Shown here: positions 22,970 through 35,658 of the stretch, one piece after another
How the letters are laid out: every line of letters starts with the position of its first letter
How positions within the stretch are numbered: position 1 is the stretch's first letter
Assembly: GCA_030280995.1 (NCBI GenBank)
Contig: JASXTE010000009.1
Location: 3,571,001 to 3,635,000, forward strand
Origin: Hemileia vastatrix
Lineage: Eukaryota > Basidiomycota > Pucciniomycetes > Pucciniales > Zaghouaniaceae
DNA length: 64,000 nucleotides
Direction: 5' to 3'
The notes under the pieces: generated by a model
The model's database searches: none
What the model was told of the DNA's origin: nothing
Seen by the model: the letters and a program-made list of their open reading frames with translations, nothing else
Translations under genes and position numbers: made by a program

Positions 22970-25900
22970 TTATTTCTGTTTAAATTTTTTAAGAAGGGTG
23001 GATAAATTAGAAATTTCTTTTTCAGGTATCCATTTATCAAATTCATTTGATTTCCCTTTAAATCTTAGTAAATACTCAGTTCCTTTTTCTTTAGTAAGGA
23101 TTCTTTTCTTGAGTATTTTTTCAATCTTTGCTTTTTCCACAATTTCTTCAGGTTGCTTTTTAGGCCTTCCCCTTCTTTTTGGAAATAAGTCAGGATCATT
23201 TGCATGGTAAGGTTTCAATAATGAGATAGGGAAAACTGGATGTTTCCTATCATATGGAGCATATAATATGACTTCCACTGCATTATTCCCAACCATTTTA
23301 TTTACTACAAAAGGTCCTACAAAGGGATCCTTTAATTTAACATTACCTTGTAAGTTAAAATGTAGTGTTGATATGAGGACTTCATCTCCCTTTTTAAATT
23401 CAAATTCTTTATGAGATTTGTCCCACCTTTTCTTTTCATATTCAAATGCTTTTTGGATGCATTCTTCTGCATGCTTTCTACACATTTGTTGCATATGAAT
23501 AAAGGATTTAGTGCCAGGGTGTATATCCAACCTTGGTAGTTTATTTAAATGATTTACTGGGGTATTTGGTACATATCCCAGCCAGAGTTCAAATGGTTTC
23601 TTCTCTGTTACAGAATGAGTTGTGCTGTTATAAGCAAATTCAAGGCCAGGGATTAATGTTACCCAGTCATGTGTGAATTTCTCATTGTCTTTGTATTCTA
23701 ATCCAAAGGCACAATATCTTCTGATCATGTCTTCTAGAGTTTGTATCATCCTCTCAGCCAGCCCATCAGTTTGTGGATGGTGTGCTGTAGACAATTTTAA
23801 TTGACAACCTGATACTTCCATCAAAGATGTCCAGAACTCTGAAGTAAATCTAGGATCTCTGTCAGAGATTATGGCTTTGGGGAACTCAGCAGTATTCATC
23901 ATCTGAGTCCACCATAGTAATGCCAAGTCTTTTTCAGATACCTCTTTATGGGTAGGGATAAACTTACACATTTTTGTTAATCTATCCACTATTACCCAGC
24001 AAGAATTGAAACTTTCTTTTCCTGCTAATGGCAAGCCAGTTACAAAATCCATGTTTATAATTTCCCATGGAGCTTTTGGCTGCTCTATTTGTTGTAACAA
24101 CCCAGCTCTCTTCCCAGTTAATCTCTTAGATTTCTGACACGAGTCACATGTTTCAATGTATTTCTGTACATCCTCTTTCATGTTTATCCACCAGGCTGTA
24201 TTTTTAACTCTGGTTAATGTTTTGTTAAAGTCAAAATGACCAGCTAAGATGTCATCATGACAAGTACTCAACATTAACTCTTTCATAGAAGGTGGTATTA
24301 CTATTACATTGTTTAACTTTTTCCTGTAATATATATATCCATCTTCAATTGATAGTTTACCTTTTTCCAACGCATTTTTATACTTTGCAGGCAAGGTTTT
24401 AATTAATGCACTCATGGAGGCATTTGTTGGATCATTAAGAATGGTAGATAGTTTAGACAAATCTTTATCAGATGAATAGTTTTCCAATATAGTTTGCATA
24501 AACTCTTCTTCTAAATCCACTATATAAATCCCAAATATATGTATAACCTCATTTTCAGGTTCATAAGCTGGGTTGTCAGCATCATTTGGAAAAGGACTTC
24601 TGGATAATAAATCCACATTTTAATGCAATTTTCCTGCTCTGTGAGTGATTTTCATTCTTCCTCTGTACTCTTGTACAGCTAGTTGCCATCTAAACATGTG
24701 CCTATTAGGTGTTTTCATGTTTAGTAATGATTTTACTGCACTGCAATCTGTTATAAGTTCAAACTTCTGGTCTTCCAGATAGTAATGAAGTTTCTCCAAA
24801 GCCCACACCACGGCTAGACATTCTAGCTGTGTGGCACCATACCTTAATTCTGTTTTTCTTAAGGTTCTGGATATATAACAGATAACTACTTCAGATAATT
24901 TTCCATTTATTATCTGTTTCTGCTGTAAAGCAGCACCCAAACCTATGAAACTTGCATCAGTGTACAAGATAAAAGGTAGGGTGAAATCTGGCAGTCCCAA
25001 TATTGGAGCTGACATTAAACATTCCTTTAATTTATTAAAGGCGTGTTGTCTTTCATTATTCCAAATGAAAGCCTCATTCTTCCTGATTAATGTTGTTAAA
25101 GGGGCTGCAATGGATTGGTAATTTTTAATATATTGTCTATAATATCCACACATACCCAAAAAACTTTGAACCTCTTTTACATTTTTAGTTATTCCAATGT
25201 TTTTAATTGCTGCCACTTTATTCTGGTCAACACAAATTTGTAATCCAGATACAACATGTCCAAGTACTTTCAAGGATTGAAATCCAAACTTACATTTCTT
25301 TAATGCAATAGTCATATTAATTTCATCCATTTTTTGAAAGACTCTTTTCAGGTGATTTAAATGTTCATCATATGTCTTTGAAAACACTATGATGTCATCA
25401 ATATAGACCAATAGCCATCCTTCAACCATTTCCTGATGAAAAACACTATCCATCAATTTTTGGAAGACTGAAGGGGCATTCTTTGGGACAAATGGCATTC
25501 TAACATACTTATATATACCCATATGTGTGGTTATTAATAAGTAATTTTGAGAATTTCTTTCCACAGGAATCTGGTGGTAACCCTTGTTCCCATCCAGACA
25601 GGAAATATATTTTGCTCCTTGTAAGGTAGCATGGATAGAAGCTATCCTTGGTAGAGGGTAAATATCATCTACTGTATATGTATTCAGAGCTCTATAATCA
25701 CCGCATAATCTTGCCTTATCTTTTTCATAAGAGATTAATACTGGTGAAATGACACAATACTTAGGTGTTGTGTCCACTTTTTCAACAATACCCATTTCCA
25801 ACAACAATTTTATATTGTCTTCAATATCTTTCCTTTTTGCAGGAGATTCTGGGTAAGGTTTCTTTTTTAGGCTGCTAGGAATATTATCAAGATCCCAGCT

Positions 25901-28228
25901 TAGAGAGATTTTCATCTCATGGTCTTTGACCAATCCTAGTTCATTTGATCCATGAGCGAATGCCATAGGATATGATTTAATCAATCTCAAAATGTCTTCT
26001 TGTTCAATTTTTGAGAGTTGAGGACTGAAAGAGGCCTTTTGGATTTCATTTTCCAATTCACCCACTTCATTGGTGGTTCTTCCACCTTGAAGTTGTTCTT
26101 CTCTAGGAGAAATGGCATATACTGAATTTTCAGAACATATTTTGAATTTTCTTTTACCATTCACCCCTATGGTGAAAAAACTGTTTGCAGGATCTAGTTT
26201 AATGCCAAATTTTGTCAATAAATCATTGCCAATAATAAACCAATCACTACAATTATTATTATCCATTACTACAAATTCACAAACTGCTCTAACATATCCA
26301 TTAATATATTTAAAGAATACAGCAGTTTTGTATTTGCCAATTGGATTTAATACTGAACCAAAACCCCTCCAGTTCTTTGTCTGAACAGGTTCTAGTTTTT
26401 CCTGGTACTTACTATCAAGTTTCATTAATGCATTAAGTGAAACTACACTACCTGCAGCCCCTGTGTCAAGAATGGCATACATTTCTTTTCCACATATGAT
26501 AATAGGTGCTCTGATAGGTGTTATTTTGTAAGTGTCATGAGATACATCTTTGATTATTTCAGCTTCCTCTATGGAAGTTAAAGATGTGTCTGTATGAGGT
26601 ATAGCATCATTCAGGAACATTATATCCTGTTCTAATACAAATATCTCATTTTCATCATCACTGTAAGATATTTTACTTTTGCAATCCTCACTGGATTCCA
26701 CATTCTCATCTTCATGATTACTAGGTTCAGAATTCTGTGAGGTTTCAATAACATTTATTCTTTTCTTACACCTGTGACCTTTAACCCAAGGTTCATTACA
26801 TTTGTAACAAGTGTTATTTTCTTGTCTCTTAGGGACAAGGGGAGCTGAAGGTTTTTTCTTTTCCACTGGTAACTTACTTGTAGTAGGTTTTACCACGTCA
26901 ACACTTTGTTTGTAATTACTATACTTGGTTTCATACTTGTGGTTTAATAATATCTCATTGCATATATTAATGAATCCAGAGGTGTCTCTGACAGTCTCAG
27001 TTCTAGCTACAATAATGTCTCTAACTGATATAGGCAACTTGTATATTATTTTTTCTTTCCACTCTTCATAATCCATTTTTGGATCCATAGCTTTCATAAT
27101 TTTTATTAAATTCATTAAGAAGACCATGGGTTTATCTCCAGCATTTGGATTATATCTGGCCCTTTCATACAGTCTTTGTTGAGTGATTCTAAATTTTGGG
27201 CCACCAAATTGCCTTTCAATTAGTGCCTTCCATTCATTCCAGGAGTAATTAATTCCCTCAATCAATACAGATTCAAACCATAATAAGGCCACATCTGTAA
27301 ATAAAGATATTAACTTTGAAGTAATTTCTTCATCAGGTAATTTATATGAAAATTTTAAGTTATCAATTCTTTGTATGAATTGTTGCCAATCAGATTTTGA
27401 AACCCCGTCAAAAGAAGGGTACTGATCTAACTTAGGCCAGTTCTTTTGGCTAGTTTTAGCTTCCCTAACCTGAGGAATATTGAGTAATTCACTCACTTTA
27501 GAAAGATGATCATTAATTTCATCTTTTACTGATTTTATATTCTCAGAGCCCATGACACTATGTTCATGTTCCATCATTGGTTTATCATCAGAGTGTTTCA
27601 TAAAAACTGGTACTCTTTCTACATAAGAGGTATTATCCTTTATTGTTTCAGTATTTTTCAAAATGTTAGCTACTTCAATTTCTACTCTTTGTAATCTATC
27701 TTTTATTACAGGTACATGAGTTAAAGTATCATTTACATTTGAAAAAGACAATTTTACACGTCCCTCTATGGTGGCCATAATATTCTGAGAATGTTCTAAT
27801 TTAATTTCTAAATTTTTAATCTCAGAATTTAATCTTTTGTTTTAATTGATCAATTCATTATTTGAATTCTCAATAACTTTTAACTTATTGGCTGTTGTAC
27901 TCAATGATTGTGTGATGTTTAATAATACACTTTCTGTATTATTGTTGGACTCTCTAGAGAATTCTTCCAATTTTTCAATTCTTAATAATAATTTACTAAT
28001 TATTTTTGATTCCATTGGATTTTCTTTCAGAAAATATTCAATTTTTTCTGTTTCCAATTCAGAAGATTCATCATCAGGGTCAATTTTTATTTCATTTGAT
28101 TCCATTTTTATATTAATAGTATTTTCCTGGTGATCAATAAAACTATGTACATTATCCTCATGTAATGACAAGTCTAACATGTTATTTTCAAATGAATAAT
28201 TTTTAAAATCCTTATCAATTATATCCAA
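22970..28228 (-). pseudogene. gag-pol: Gag-Pol polyprotein of chromovirus 1, two in-frame TAA codons
   Basis: One frame runs from 28228 to 22970 (1753 codons) and is broken only by TAA at 27842-27844 and 24617-24619. Order of domains on the minus strand: Gag capsid (WPKLDQYPSFDG region, about 27430); zinc knuckle CYKCNEPWVKGHRC (about 26770-26812); aspartic protease ILDTGAAGSVVS (about 26440-26475); reverse transcriptase with YIDD (about 25396-25410); RNase H LYTDASF (about 24950); integrase with HHCC zinc site (24110-24270) and catalytic D,D,E region (VIVDRLTKM, ISDRDPRFTSEF, QTDGLAER); and a C-terminal chromodomain (EYLLRFKGKSNEFDKWIPE, about 22990-23060). The second TAA falls at the RNase H/integrase boundary where chromovirus 2 has TCT. 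The chromodomain places it among Ty3/gypsy chromoviruses, which target marked chromatin. Confidence 0.93.
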
Positions 28229-28392
28229 TAACTCTCTATCAATTTAATTACCTATAAGTAATTCATTGTTAGGATTATATAATTGATCTTGAGAAGATGG
28301 ATGACTTACCACGGTCTTATTCCATTTCCCCTGCCTCTCCTTGGCTTTCCCCTGTAAGGGTGACTGCTGGATCCCTGTTGAGGAGGACTGTT

Positions 28393-28755
28393 TTAGTTTT
28401 GGGCATACCAATCCCACTTCCATTTGCTTACAGTTATCTTTTTGTCCTCTTCTGGGACTGGAGGTGTTGCTGTGGTATTTGGTCCCACTGGTTGTTGATG
28501 AGACCTTATATCCACTAGAGCCTGGTTGACTTCTATAAAGCCCTGTGCCGCCCTTTTCTCCAGATTGTTGATCTGGTCTAACATATTGTTTACTCTTATT
28601 GTTAGTGTATTCAGTAGGGTTGAGAGGGAGTGAATTTGCTCTTGTAAGGTGTTTTTGGACTTCTTTATTGACATTTGTTTTAAGAGCTTTTCCTTTTCCT
28701 CCATGGACATTGGTGGGGTGTTGTTTATTGTTACTGGTGATTCTTGACCCTCCAT
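28393..28755 (-). CDS. Coiled-coil ORF upstream of gag, chromovirus 1
   Basis: 120 codons, starting MEGQESPV and ending KWKWDWYAQN. Heptad-like Leu/Ile spacing (LQEQIHSLSTLLNTL, VNNMLDQINNLEKR) predicts a coiled coil. The same features, MEGQ/MEGK start, SMSIEEKE-like block, GF..MNQAL and KWKWDWF, occur in the corresponding positions of chromoviruses 2 and 3, so this frame is under protein-level conservation. A longer overlapping frame (28244-28843, MCDNNDIVSNKAKPYNLRTR start) covers the same DNA. Which frame, or which spliced mixture, joins to Gag cannot be settled here. Confidence 0.6.
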   Translation of the reverse strand: MEGQESPVTINNTPPMSMEEKEKLLKQMSIKKSKNTLQEQIHSLSTLLNTLTIRVNNMLDQINNLEKRAAQGFIEVNQALVDIRSHQQPVGPNTTATPPVPEEDKKITVSKWKWDWYAQN

Positions 28756-28843
28756 TTGGATGTCCTGTAACAGGTCTTTCAGCTCTAGTTCTTAAGTTAT
28801 AAGGTTTTGCCTTATTACTTACAATGTCATTGTTGTCACACAT

Positions 28844-29366
28844 TTTTACGTGGAATTTTAGAGAATTGAAAGTTTAGATTTGAAAAACTTCAAAAAGGAG
28901 TTTAATCAGTATTTATTATTACCACTGAAGACAATTTTATTGCTTACTTATTGGTATTAAGTGAATTTTTAAGTGCCAAAAGTCAAATATGCTTTTATGT
29001 GGTCACTTGATTTAACTGGTCTACAATATGTAGCCGTGTATTTATATTTAAAAAAGAAAATTTGTTAGTAAGATTCTTTCTAAATATTAAATGAATTTTA
29101 CAAACCAATAAAAGGGATTAAGAGTCCTGTAAAAAGAAAACAATTAATCAGTTTAATTGGTTATTATCTGCAAAAATCACAAATTTAATTGGTCTATTGA
29201 CAGACTCCCACTAAGAACAATTATATGTTAAATTAGTGGTAAAATTGATGATTCAATATCACAATTTTATTATATAACAGGGCTTCTTTTTCTAAAATCA
29301 CTATATAAGTGACCCCAACCTGTTGTAATTATCCAAATATTTCTATAGGGATATTATTTACCCAAT
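28844..29366 (-). other. 5' untranslated leader and primer site of chromovirus 1
   Basis: Between the first ORF and the 5' LTR. Adjacent to the LTR the minus strand reads ATTGGGTAAATAATATCC. TGG two bases inside the LTR edge is typical of a tRNA primer-binding site, but I cannot assign the tRNA. Confidence 0.5.
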
Positions 29367-30867
29367 TGTCAGGCTAAGGTCAAGTACAAGGACGTGAACT
29401 AGCTTGAATAGTCAGTTGTCTAGAAGATTTTAATGGTCCTATATGAATACTGTAGTTTTAATCCACTAAGTTGTAAAATATAATCAAATATAAAGGTCTC
29501 AGTAATATAATTCTCACTATTCTTATATATGGCTTACAATCTTTATAGTTGGTAGAAAAATAGATTATATAAATTCAGATACTATTCAAAAGTCTTATAA
29601 AAGTACTAATTGATATGTATTGTAATTGATTTGGTTATATTGGTTAAATTGTAATGATAAAGAATGAAGAAATACAACCCAAAAACCTCCTCCTTTTATA
29701 CACACTGAGTTCCCCAATGATTCCCTTGATGTACCACCCAATACACAGTTAATGACACCTCTAAACAACTAATAGACATGCCCATCAACATTCCTAGTAA
29801 CCCATGACATAATTAGAAGAGTAACAACCGCCAAAATCCTATAATAATAAGGGAAATCCATCAAAATTAAAGAAAAAGACAAAAAGAGAGTATATGCGTA
29901 TAAAACAATAATATTAAAGACTAAAGGAGACTTTTTAAGGTTAATAATAGCTTAATAATAAGGGGGATTGACTGTAGAAATAATGGGGCTAATCCTGACA
30001 TTATACTACGTGAAATTCCCATTCAAAAATAACCAAAATTGACTGAGAAACCACCCAAAAACTTAAAAAAGAGCGTGAGATGTGGGGTAACTACATGCAG
30101 TTCTTGGCAGGCGCTTGCACGGGTAAATCCTTGACTAAAATTAGGCGAATTTAAGCGTGGTGATGAAATAAAGTGCCAAGAGTGAGGTTATTAATGAAAT
30201 TAGTGCATATAAACAAGGTCAATGCATTATTAATTAAGCTAGGACACTAAATAAGCGCCTGTTGCCTATTTTAGTGTGTTTCCCCACAGTGGGCGTAGAA
30301 TGTGGGGTAATTATAGTGTGAAAAAGCTAACTTTGCTAAAAATGAAGCTATTCACACGGGAAAAAAGCAGGAAGTATGTGGCCAGTACACAGAAGCCATT
30401 TCTGGCATAAAAAACACCAAATTTGAAAAGTGTTATTTTTATGCATTTAAATAGCCAAATCAATAGTTCTAAATGAGCCCAATTGATCTGTCAAAGCGCA
30501 ATTTTGATATTCTCAATTTTATAGCGCATATAGTCAACTTTTAAGTGAAATAAAGCGCATTTCTTGTTTTTTGCATAAAACAATGAATATAACAGCTTTA
30601 AGTGTACTTAAAAATTATGTAGCCTTATACTTAAGGTTCTTAAGATTATCCTAACATATTCCAACTTAATATTAAGTACATAAGACCTATAAAAGGTGGA
30701 TATATGCGTGTATATAAGGTGTTATAATGGCATTTTTTGTGTATTATCATAATTTTACTTATATATACTATTTGTGTACTCTTATTTATTATTCCCATGT
30801 ATAGTTCATGTGTTTAACATAACTTATAATTACTTTTTACTCAGTCCTGTAGATATACAGGCTGACA
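29367..30867 (-). repeat. 5' LTR of chromovirus 1
   Basis: 1501 bp, nearly identical to 21289-22789. Its terminal hairpin reads CCTGTAGATATACAGG, a better palindrome than in the other copy. It should hold the promoter for minus-strand transcription. Confidence 0.93.
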
Positions 30868-31205
30868 TATATAGTCTTGTAAACGTGTATGTTCTCTTGT
30901 CGAAAAATAAAGTGAATAATATATAGCTATCAGCTAAAGTTGGAAGGTCAAACTATTTATAGTAGATGAATGAGCAAGAAGATCATTCATTAAGTAAAAA
31001 TTTTATCATATTTCTCATTATCATGATTTTCTTTCTTTCATTCTTACATTTGAGATAAAAATGACTCATTGAAAGCATGGTTTCTCTTGCAATAAAAGCA
31101 ACCAAAGTAATCGTTCACTGACTTATGATAAGGTAAGTTGGATGCATTGCATTTTATAATCAAGCATTGAATTATTTCTTTCACCATTTACAAACATCAC
31201 CAATC

Positions 31206-34200
31206 CTACAAATTTCCCAAATCCCAAATTAACACAAAGATGTTAGTCAACAGAAAATAAATTTGATTAATTTTTTCACTCACTACTTTCTGCAGTCCAA
31301 TGGCAGTGACAACCTCGTCTTTGATTCCAAACATTCCTTTTTTGTGCTCGACAGTAGCTGCATGTCCAATTATTGCATCTTTCTTAATCACAATTTGAGT
31401 TGCTTTGGCTACTATAACTAACCGACAATGCACTTGTGGGAAAAGCTCATAGGGAACCTTTGATGTTTCTTCTGGACATAGCTCCTTGAAAGGACTTACT
31501 ATTAAATATATTTGATCAATCTCTTCCTTTGATCTGAAAAGATCATCAATTTGCCCAAACTGGCTATCTTTTCCATAGTAGAATTCAATTGTTGAATTAG
31601 CAATGTGTCAATGGCAACCAGTAAACCTCTTTCCATGTATCAATATGCTTGCTACATTTTCAACTACCCGATCCCCACTTTTCTCCGATGGTGTCAAAGC
31701 CCGTCTTGAAGTTTCTTTTCCCATTCGTGCCCTTACCCATTTAGTAAATAATGCCATACTTAGATGGATCCATTTGTTTTGTTTATCGAGATCAATATGT
31801 ATTTTTTTAGTCTCACATTGATCATTATCTTCAGCTTCACCAAGATCTAATACCCTAGACTTCCGATACCAATGTTTGAGCATTGTTAGCGGTATCTCTC
31901 CTGTGGTAAATATTAATAAATTAGCACAGCTGAGTTTTTAAATCATTGCTTACAAACATTACATACGTGGATGGTGACTGTTTGGAATTTCAGATAATAT
32001 ATGATTCACCCGCTCTCCAGACCAAGTAGCTGTACCTGATGGTGGACCAAGACGCTTTATCATTTCAGGATAATGTTGAGTGATATGCAGATTTGGCTTT
32101 GCATTAATATTCTTCCAACCCTCTTCAAGGCACTCACGATACTCTAACAGAAATTGATCTAGATCTTTAAGCTCATTAGTCTGTATATTTTTTAATGTAA
32201 AAAAATGGTGATCAAGCATAATGTTACAAGTGACTTGAGAAGATAATATTCTCTTGGTTTATCAGCTGAGGAAGCTGAAGATTCAGATTCTTTAAATTTT
32301 TCAAACCAAAGGGGTATAAGTGACAAAGGGAAGTAGAGAGTATACAGCATGTGCCATTCTGCTGCCTTGAGGGATCCTGCCTTTTTAGATCCTACTGATT
32401 TTGGAACTCGTGTTAGCCAGGAAGGTCTTCTTACTTGATCAATCATCTTCCATACAACCTTTAGCTCTGCTGCTGTGATTCGTGGATTACTACTACCTTC
32501 ATTTTCTTTCTCCTTACCTTTCCTTTTATTTTCTTCATCTCTAGCTGTCTCATTTGATGAGTGAGATCCTTCACTCTGTGATATGCTAATGCTTCTTTGC
32601 CTTAAGTTATACAATGAATTCCTACTGTCACTGCTGTGAGACTGTATTGAGGCCAAATCGCTATATGGAGGAATAAATTTGGAGCTGGATGACCTACTCT
32701 GGCTTCTTGATCGATTTGTTCCCAATCCTTCATTATCTAGTCCATGATGACTTGATGACTGTCTTGAACTCGTACGTCTTTGCCGCTTGTGCTGTCTCGT
32801 GTGTCCTGTATCATCATCATCATTATTCGTGGTGCTTAAGCTACTTCTACATTTTTTCGAATGTTTGTGCAGTGAAGTATCAGAAAAGAAATCATCATCT
32901 TCTTCTCTTACATGCAATTTTTATCCTTTTCCAGCTTTCTTTCTAGATCTTTTGCTGCATTTTGGATTTGAAAATAGCTTAGACTGTGATCTTTTAGGTT
33001 GCCAAGCATATGTGAATGCATAACATCAATTGAGCAATATTCAGTTGGACGCCAATATTCAAGGTTATTCAGCTCACTCCATCGTACCCCATGATTTTGA
33101 ACAATTGATACATGCTCCCAATGTGACTTAGAATTTTTCCACTTTGTTGCCCAGCACATATGATCCTCATGATTCCGTAATGAAAAATTTCCCACATTCT
33201 TTTCACTAATTTCATCTTTAGAGATATTACAGAAAGAGCAGAACATTTTTGCAGAGTGACTCAAAAAGCCAGCCTATTTTTGTATTGCAGGAATGTCACC
33301 TATCAAAGAGAACAATGCAACTCTTAATTTACGGCCTCGTGGATAAAGATGTGTCTTTTCAATCAATATAACATCCCATAGAGTTTGTAGATCATTAACC
33401 AGTGGTTTTAGAAGGTGATTAAGCTGTTCACTTGTGGGTTCTGTTGGTCCAGGTATAATAGCATACAAAAGAAGATTTTCCATTTTGTATCTATCTTCTT
33501 GAGGTAGGTTCATACACACCATCAGAATATTGCATACAGACTTCTGATGACCTCCAATCCTATTGCCACCAGGCCTAAACCAGTCGACATATAAAGTAAA
33601 CATTAAGTTGCCTGAAGTTATCGTATATTCATCATCATTGCTATCCAGAGCTGGAGTGGTTATAGGAAAGTTTTTCCAAATTGAACCATCACAAACATCC
33701 TTCATCAAATCACACTCTACACGTTCTGCCACAGGGGTTTTCTTCTCAATCAGAAGCTCAAATTTGAACAGTTTGATCTTTTCCTTAAGCCAGTCGATAA
33801 AAGAATGGTGATGAAATGTTTTAAGAGATAAGTATTTTACATGTTCTTGATGTTCCTCCATCAAATACAGCCTTTCATCACATTTAACTGCAATTTGTCC
33901 TGCTCCAAACATTTTTAAATAGCGCTTTGATGATGAAAGAAACGGTTGATTGCAACATAGTATAGATGGTTGAGATTCAGAGTTATACTCATAAAGAGCA
34001 AAGCATTTAGGACAGCATGTTTTAGTGAAAAATAATTGATTGAGCTTTAATCGACTAAAAACTGTATCTATCAAGCGTGGGACCATGCGGACAATGCTAT
34101 CAGAATCCAGTATTCCACTATCACCTAGAAGTTTGAGCTTCTTAATTTCTTCATCCAAAAATTGAGTACAACCTTCTTTGCTCAAATGATGAATAAGAGA

Positions 34201-34582
34201 AAGCTTTGCTGCCTGCCACATAATTATTTGGCTATACCGTTCCCCAAGATTTGAGTTTCTAGAGACTGTTGAAGATACTTCTGCCCCCAATAGCAACTGC
34301 ACCTATGTAATAAATCATTGAAACATCATAAAGACTTTTATTCTCACATTGAACTATAGATATACAGCTTACTGTTTCTGTGGAGCTGGAACTTCCAATG
34401 TTAAGTGGATTGTTGGAAGAAATAACCATCTGGGCCTTCCTATTTCTTTCCTCTTGATGTTTTGCATAAGAATTAGAGCTTTTGAAAGCCATACCAACTT
34501 CAAAGGACCCAGAAGAAGTTTGATACTTTCTATTGACACATCCAAGATCTTGACATTGACATACATGAAAAAATGGAGGCAT
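31206..34582 (-). pseudogene. Tnp2-like (CACTA) transposase, broken
   Basis: Exon 1 is 34373-34582, intron 34303-34372, then a long exon from 34302 to about 31967, intron 31901-31966, and a last exon from 31900 to about 31206. Tnp2 features: N-terminal Cys motif CQCQDLGC, zinc-like CCPKC...CC, the core LMFTLYVDWFRPGGNRIGG, LLLYAIIPGPTEPTSEQLNH, SIDVMHSHMLGN and, downstream, PNLHITQHYPEM with WSGERVNHIL. A Ser/Arg-rich insert (about 32500-32900) separates core and C-terminal parts. It would cut and join the CACCACAG ends of the host element. Breaks: TAG at 33274-33276, a one-base frameshift near 32910-32925, another discontinuity near 32190-32220 and TGA at 31608-31610. The transposase type agrees with the CACTA-like ends and 3-bp target duplication. 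Confidence 0.85.
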
Positions 34583-35658
34583 TGTAATTGTGATAATTGT
34601 AGGAATAAGTTAGCTATTCGAAGTTACCGATTGAAGGTATTCCTTTTTTTGAAAGGCACTAGCTAATATAAGCTACATTTTTTTATCAAAAGAATATGAT
34701 GGAATATGTGTTGAAATTATTTAAGTTTAAATGTTTAATTTTTAATCAGATAAATTATATATTAATTAAAAGTTATGCAGTCTACTTTATTTGTATTCTG
34801 TATACTCTCTGCATTTGTACAACAATGCATGCATGTTTATCAGAATATTTTCTATCATAGAAAAAATTCTGTTGTGCGCACAAGCATCTTAATTATTTTT
34901 CTATCAAATGCCTTCTGAGTTATATCTAACTACCCTATAATTATTTGATTTTGATAAAAATTCTTAGTTATGGACTATAAGAAAAGTAATCCATATTTTT
35001 AACATAATTATTTTAAAAATTACCCCAAAAATCAAAGTTAAACCCAAAAATAAGGTTAATATTTTGTAAAAAACAATCACAAACATATTTCTTTCACTTT
35101 GAAAATTGGTCTGTACTAGGTAGAATTTTCTATAAAGAAAAAATCAAAAATACTCAAATAATAGATGCTACAAAAGTGTAAACCTTAAAGAATTACATAA
35201 AAGCTGAAACCTTGTATAACTTTTCATACATAAATGTGAAGAAGTGACACTCTAGTCTATTTATTCAGGTTGAACAAAAATTACTCAATAGAATATGTAT
35301 TACTATCATATTGGACCAAAAATAATTTTTTGGTAATCAAAAAATGAACATAGCCTCACATTTAACAAATAATTTTTGTGGAAGAATTTTTTGAGAAGAA
35401 AAAAAAATCCGTTTCTTAAATGAGTCTGCTTTTATCAAATAATCATTCTCTTTATTTTATACCATTCCTTTTGAGTTCAAGTTGCATATAAAAATATAAT
35501 TTATGCATATTATAATTCCATAAAGTCGAAATATTTCTTATTCTTAATTTTTGTGATATTTCTCCTTAAATCAACTTTGGTCATAAAGTTTTGGAGCTCA
35601 ACAATTTATCCTTCCTCTTTGTTTAATTTAATTGAACACTTTCTTAATCTAATTATTT
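34583..35658. promoter_or_regulatory. Divergent intergenic region between transposase and gene B
   Basis: About 1.1 kb of AT-rich DNA between two divergent start codons (34582 on minus, 35659 on plus), so both promoters should lie here. No gene or repeat recognised. Confidence 0.45.

Larger units (their letters stand above)
21289..30867 (-). mobile_element. Ty3 chromovirus 1 (LTR family A), nested, flanked by TATAT
   Basis: Two 1501-bp LTRs (21289-22789 and 29367-30867) start TGTCAG, end CTGACA and differ at about 17 positions by eye (about 1.1%), so insertion is fairly recent. TATAT at 21284-21288 and 30868-30872 is the 5-bp target duplication. Internal genes run on the minus strand: 5' LTR at right, then a coiled-coil ORF, gag-pol, a purine-rich tract and the 3' LTR at left. 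It sits inside the giant DNA transposon between gene A and the transposase. Confidence 0.95.

Noticed and set aside
22998..23210. Plus-strand frame opposite the chromodomain, and similar antisense frames at 26112, 27846, 28297 and 48887
   Set aside because: Antisense shadows of the Gag-Pol gene.
11900..33300. Genome-wide TGA recoding
   Set aside because: TGA stops are also absent or used normally in SNF2 and gene B, TAA and TAG occur too, and frameshifts accompany them; decay is the simpler reading.
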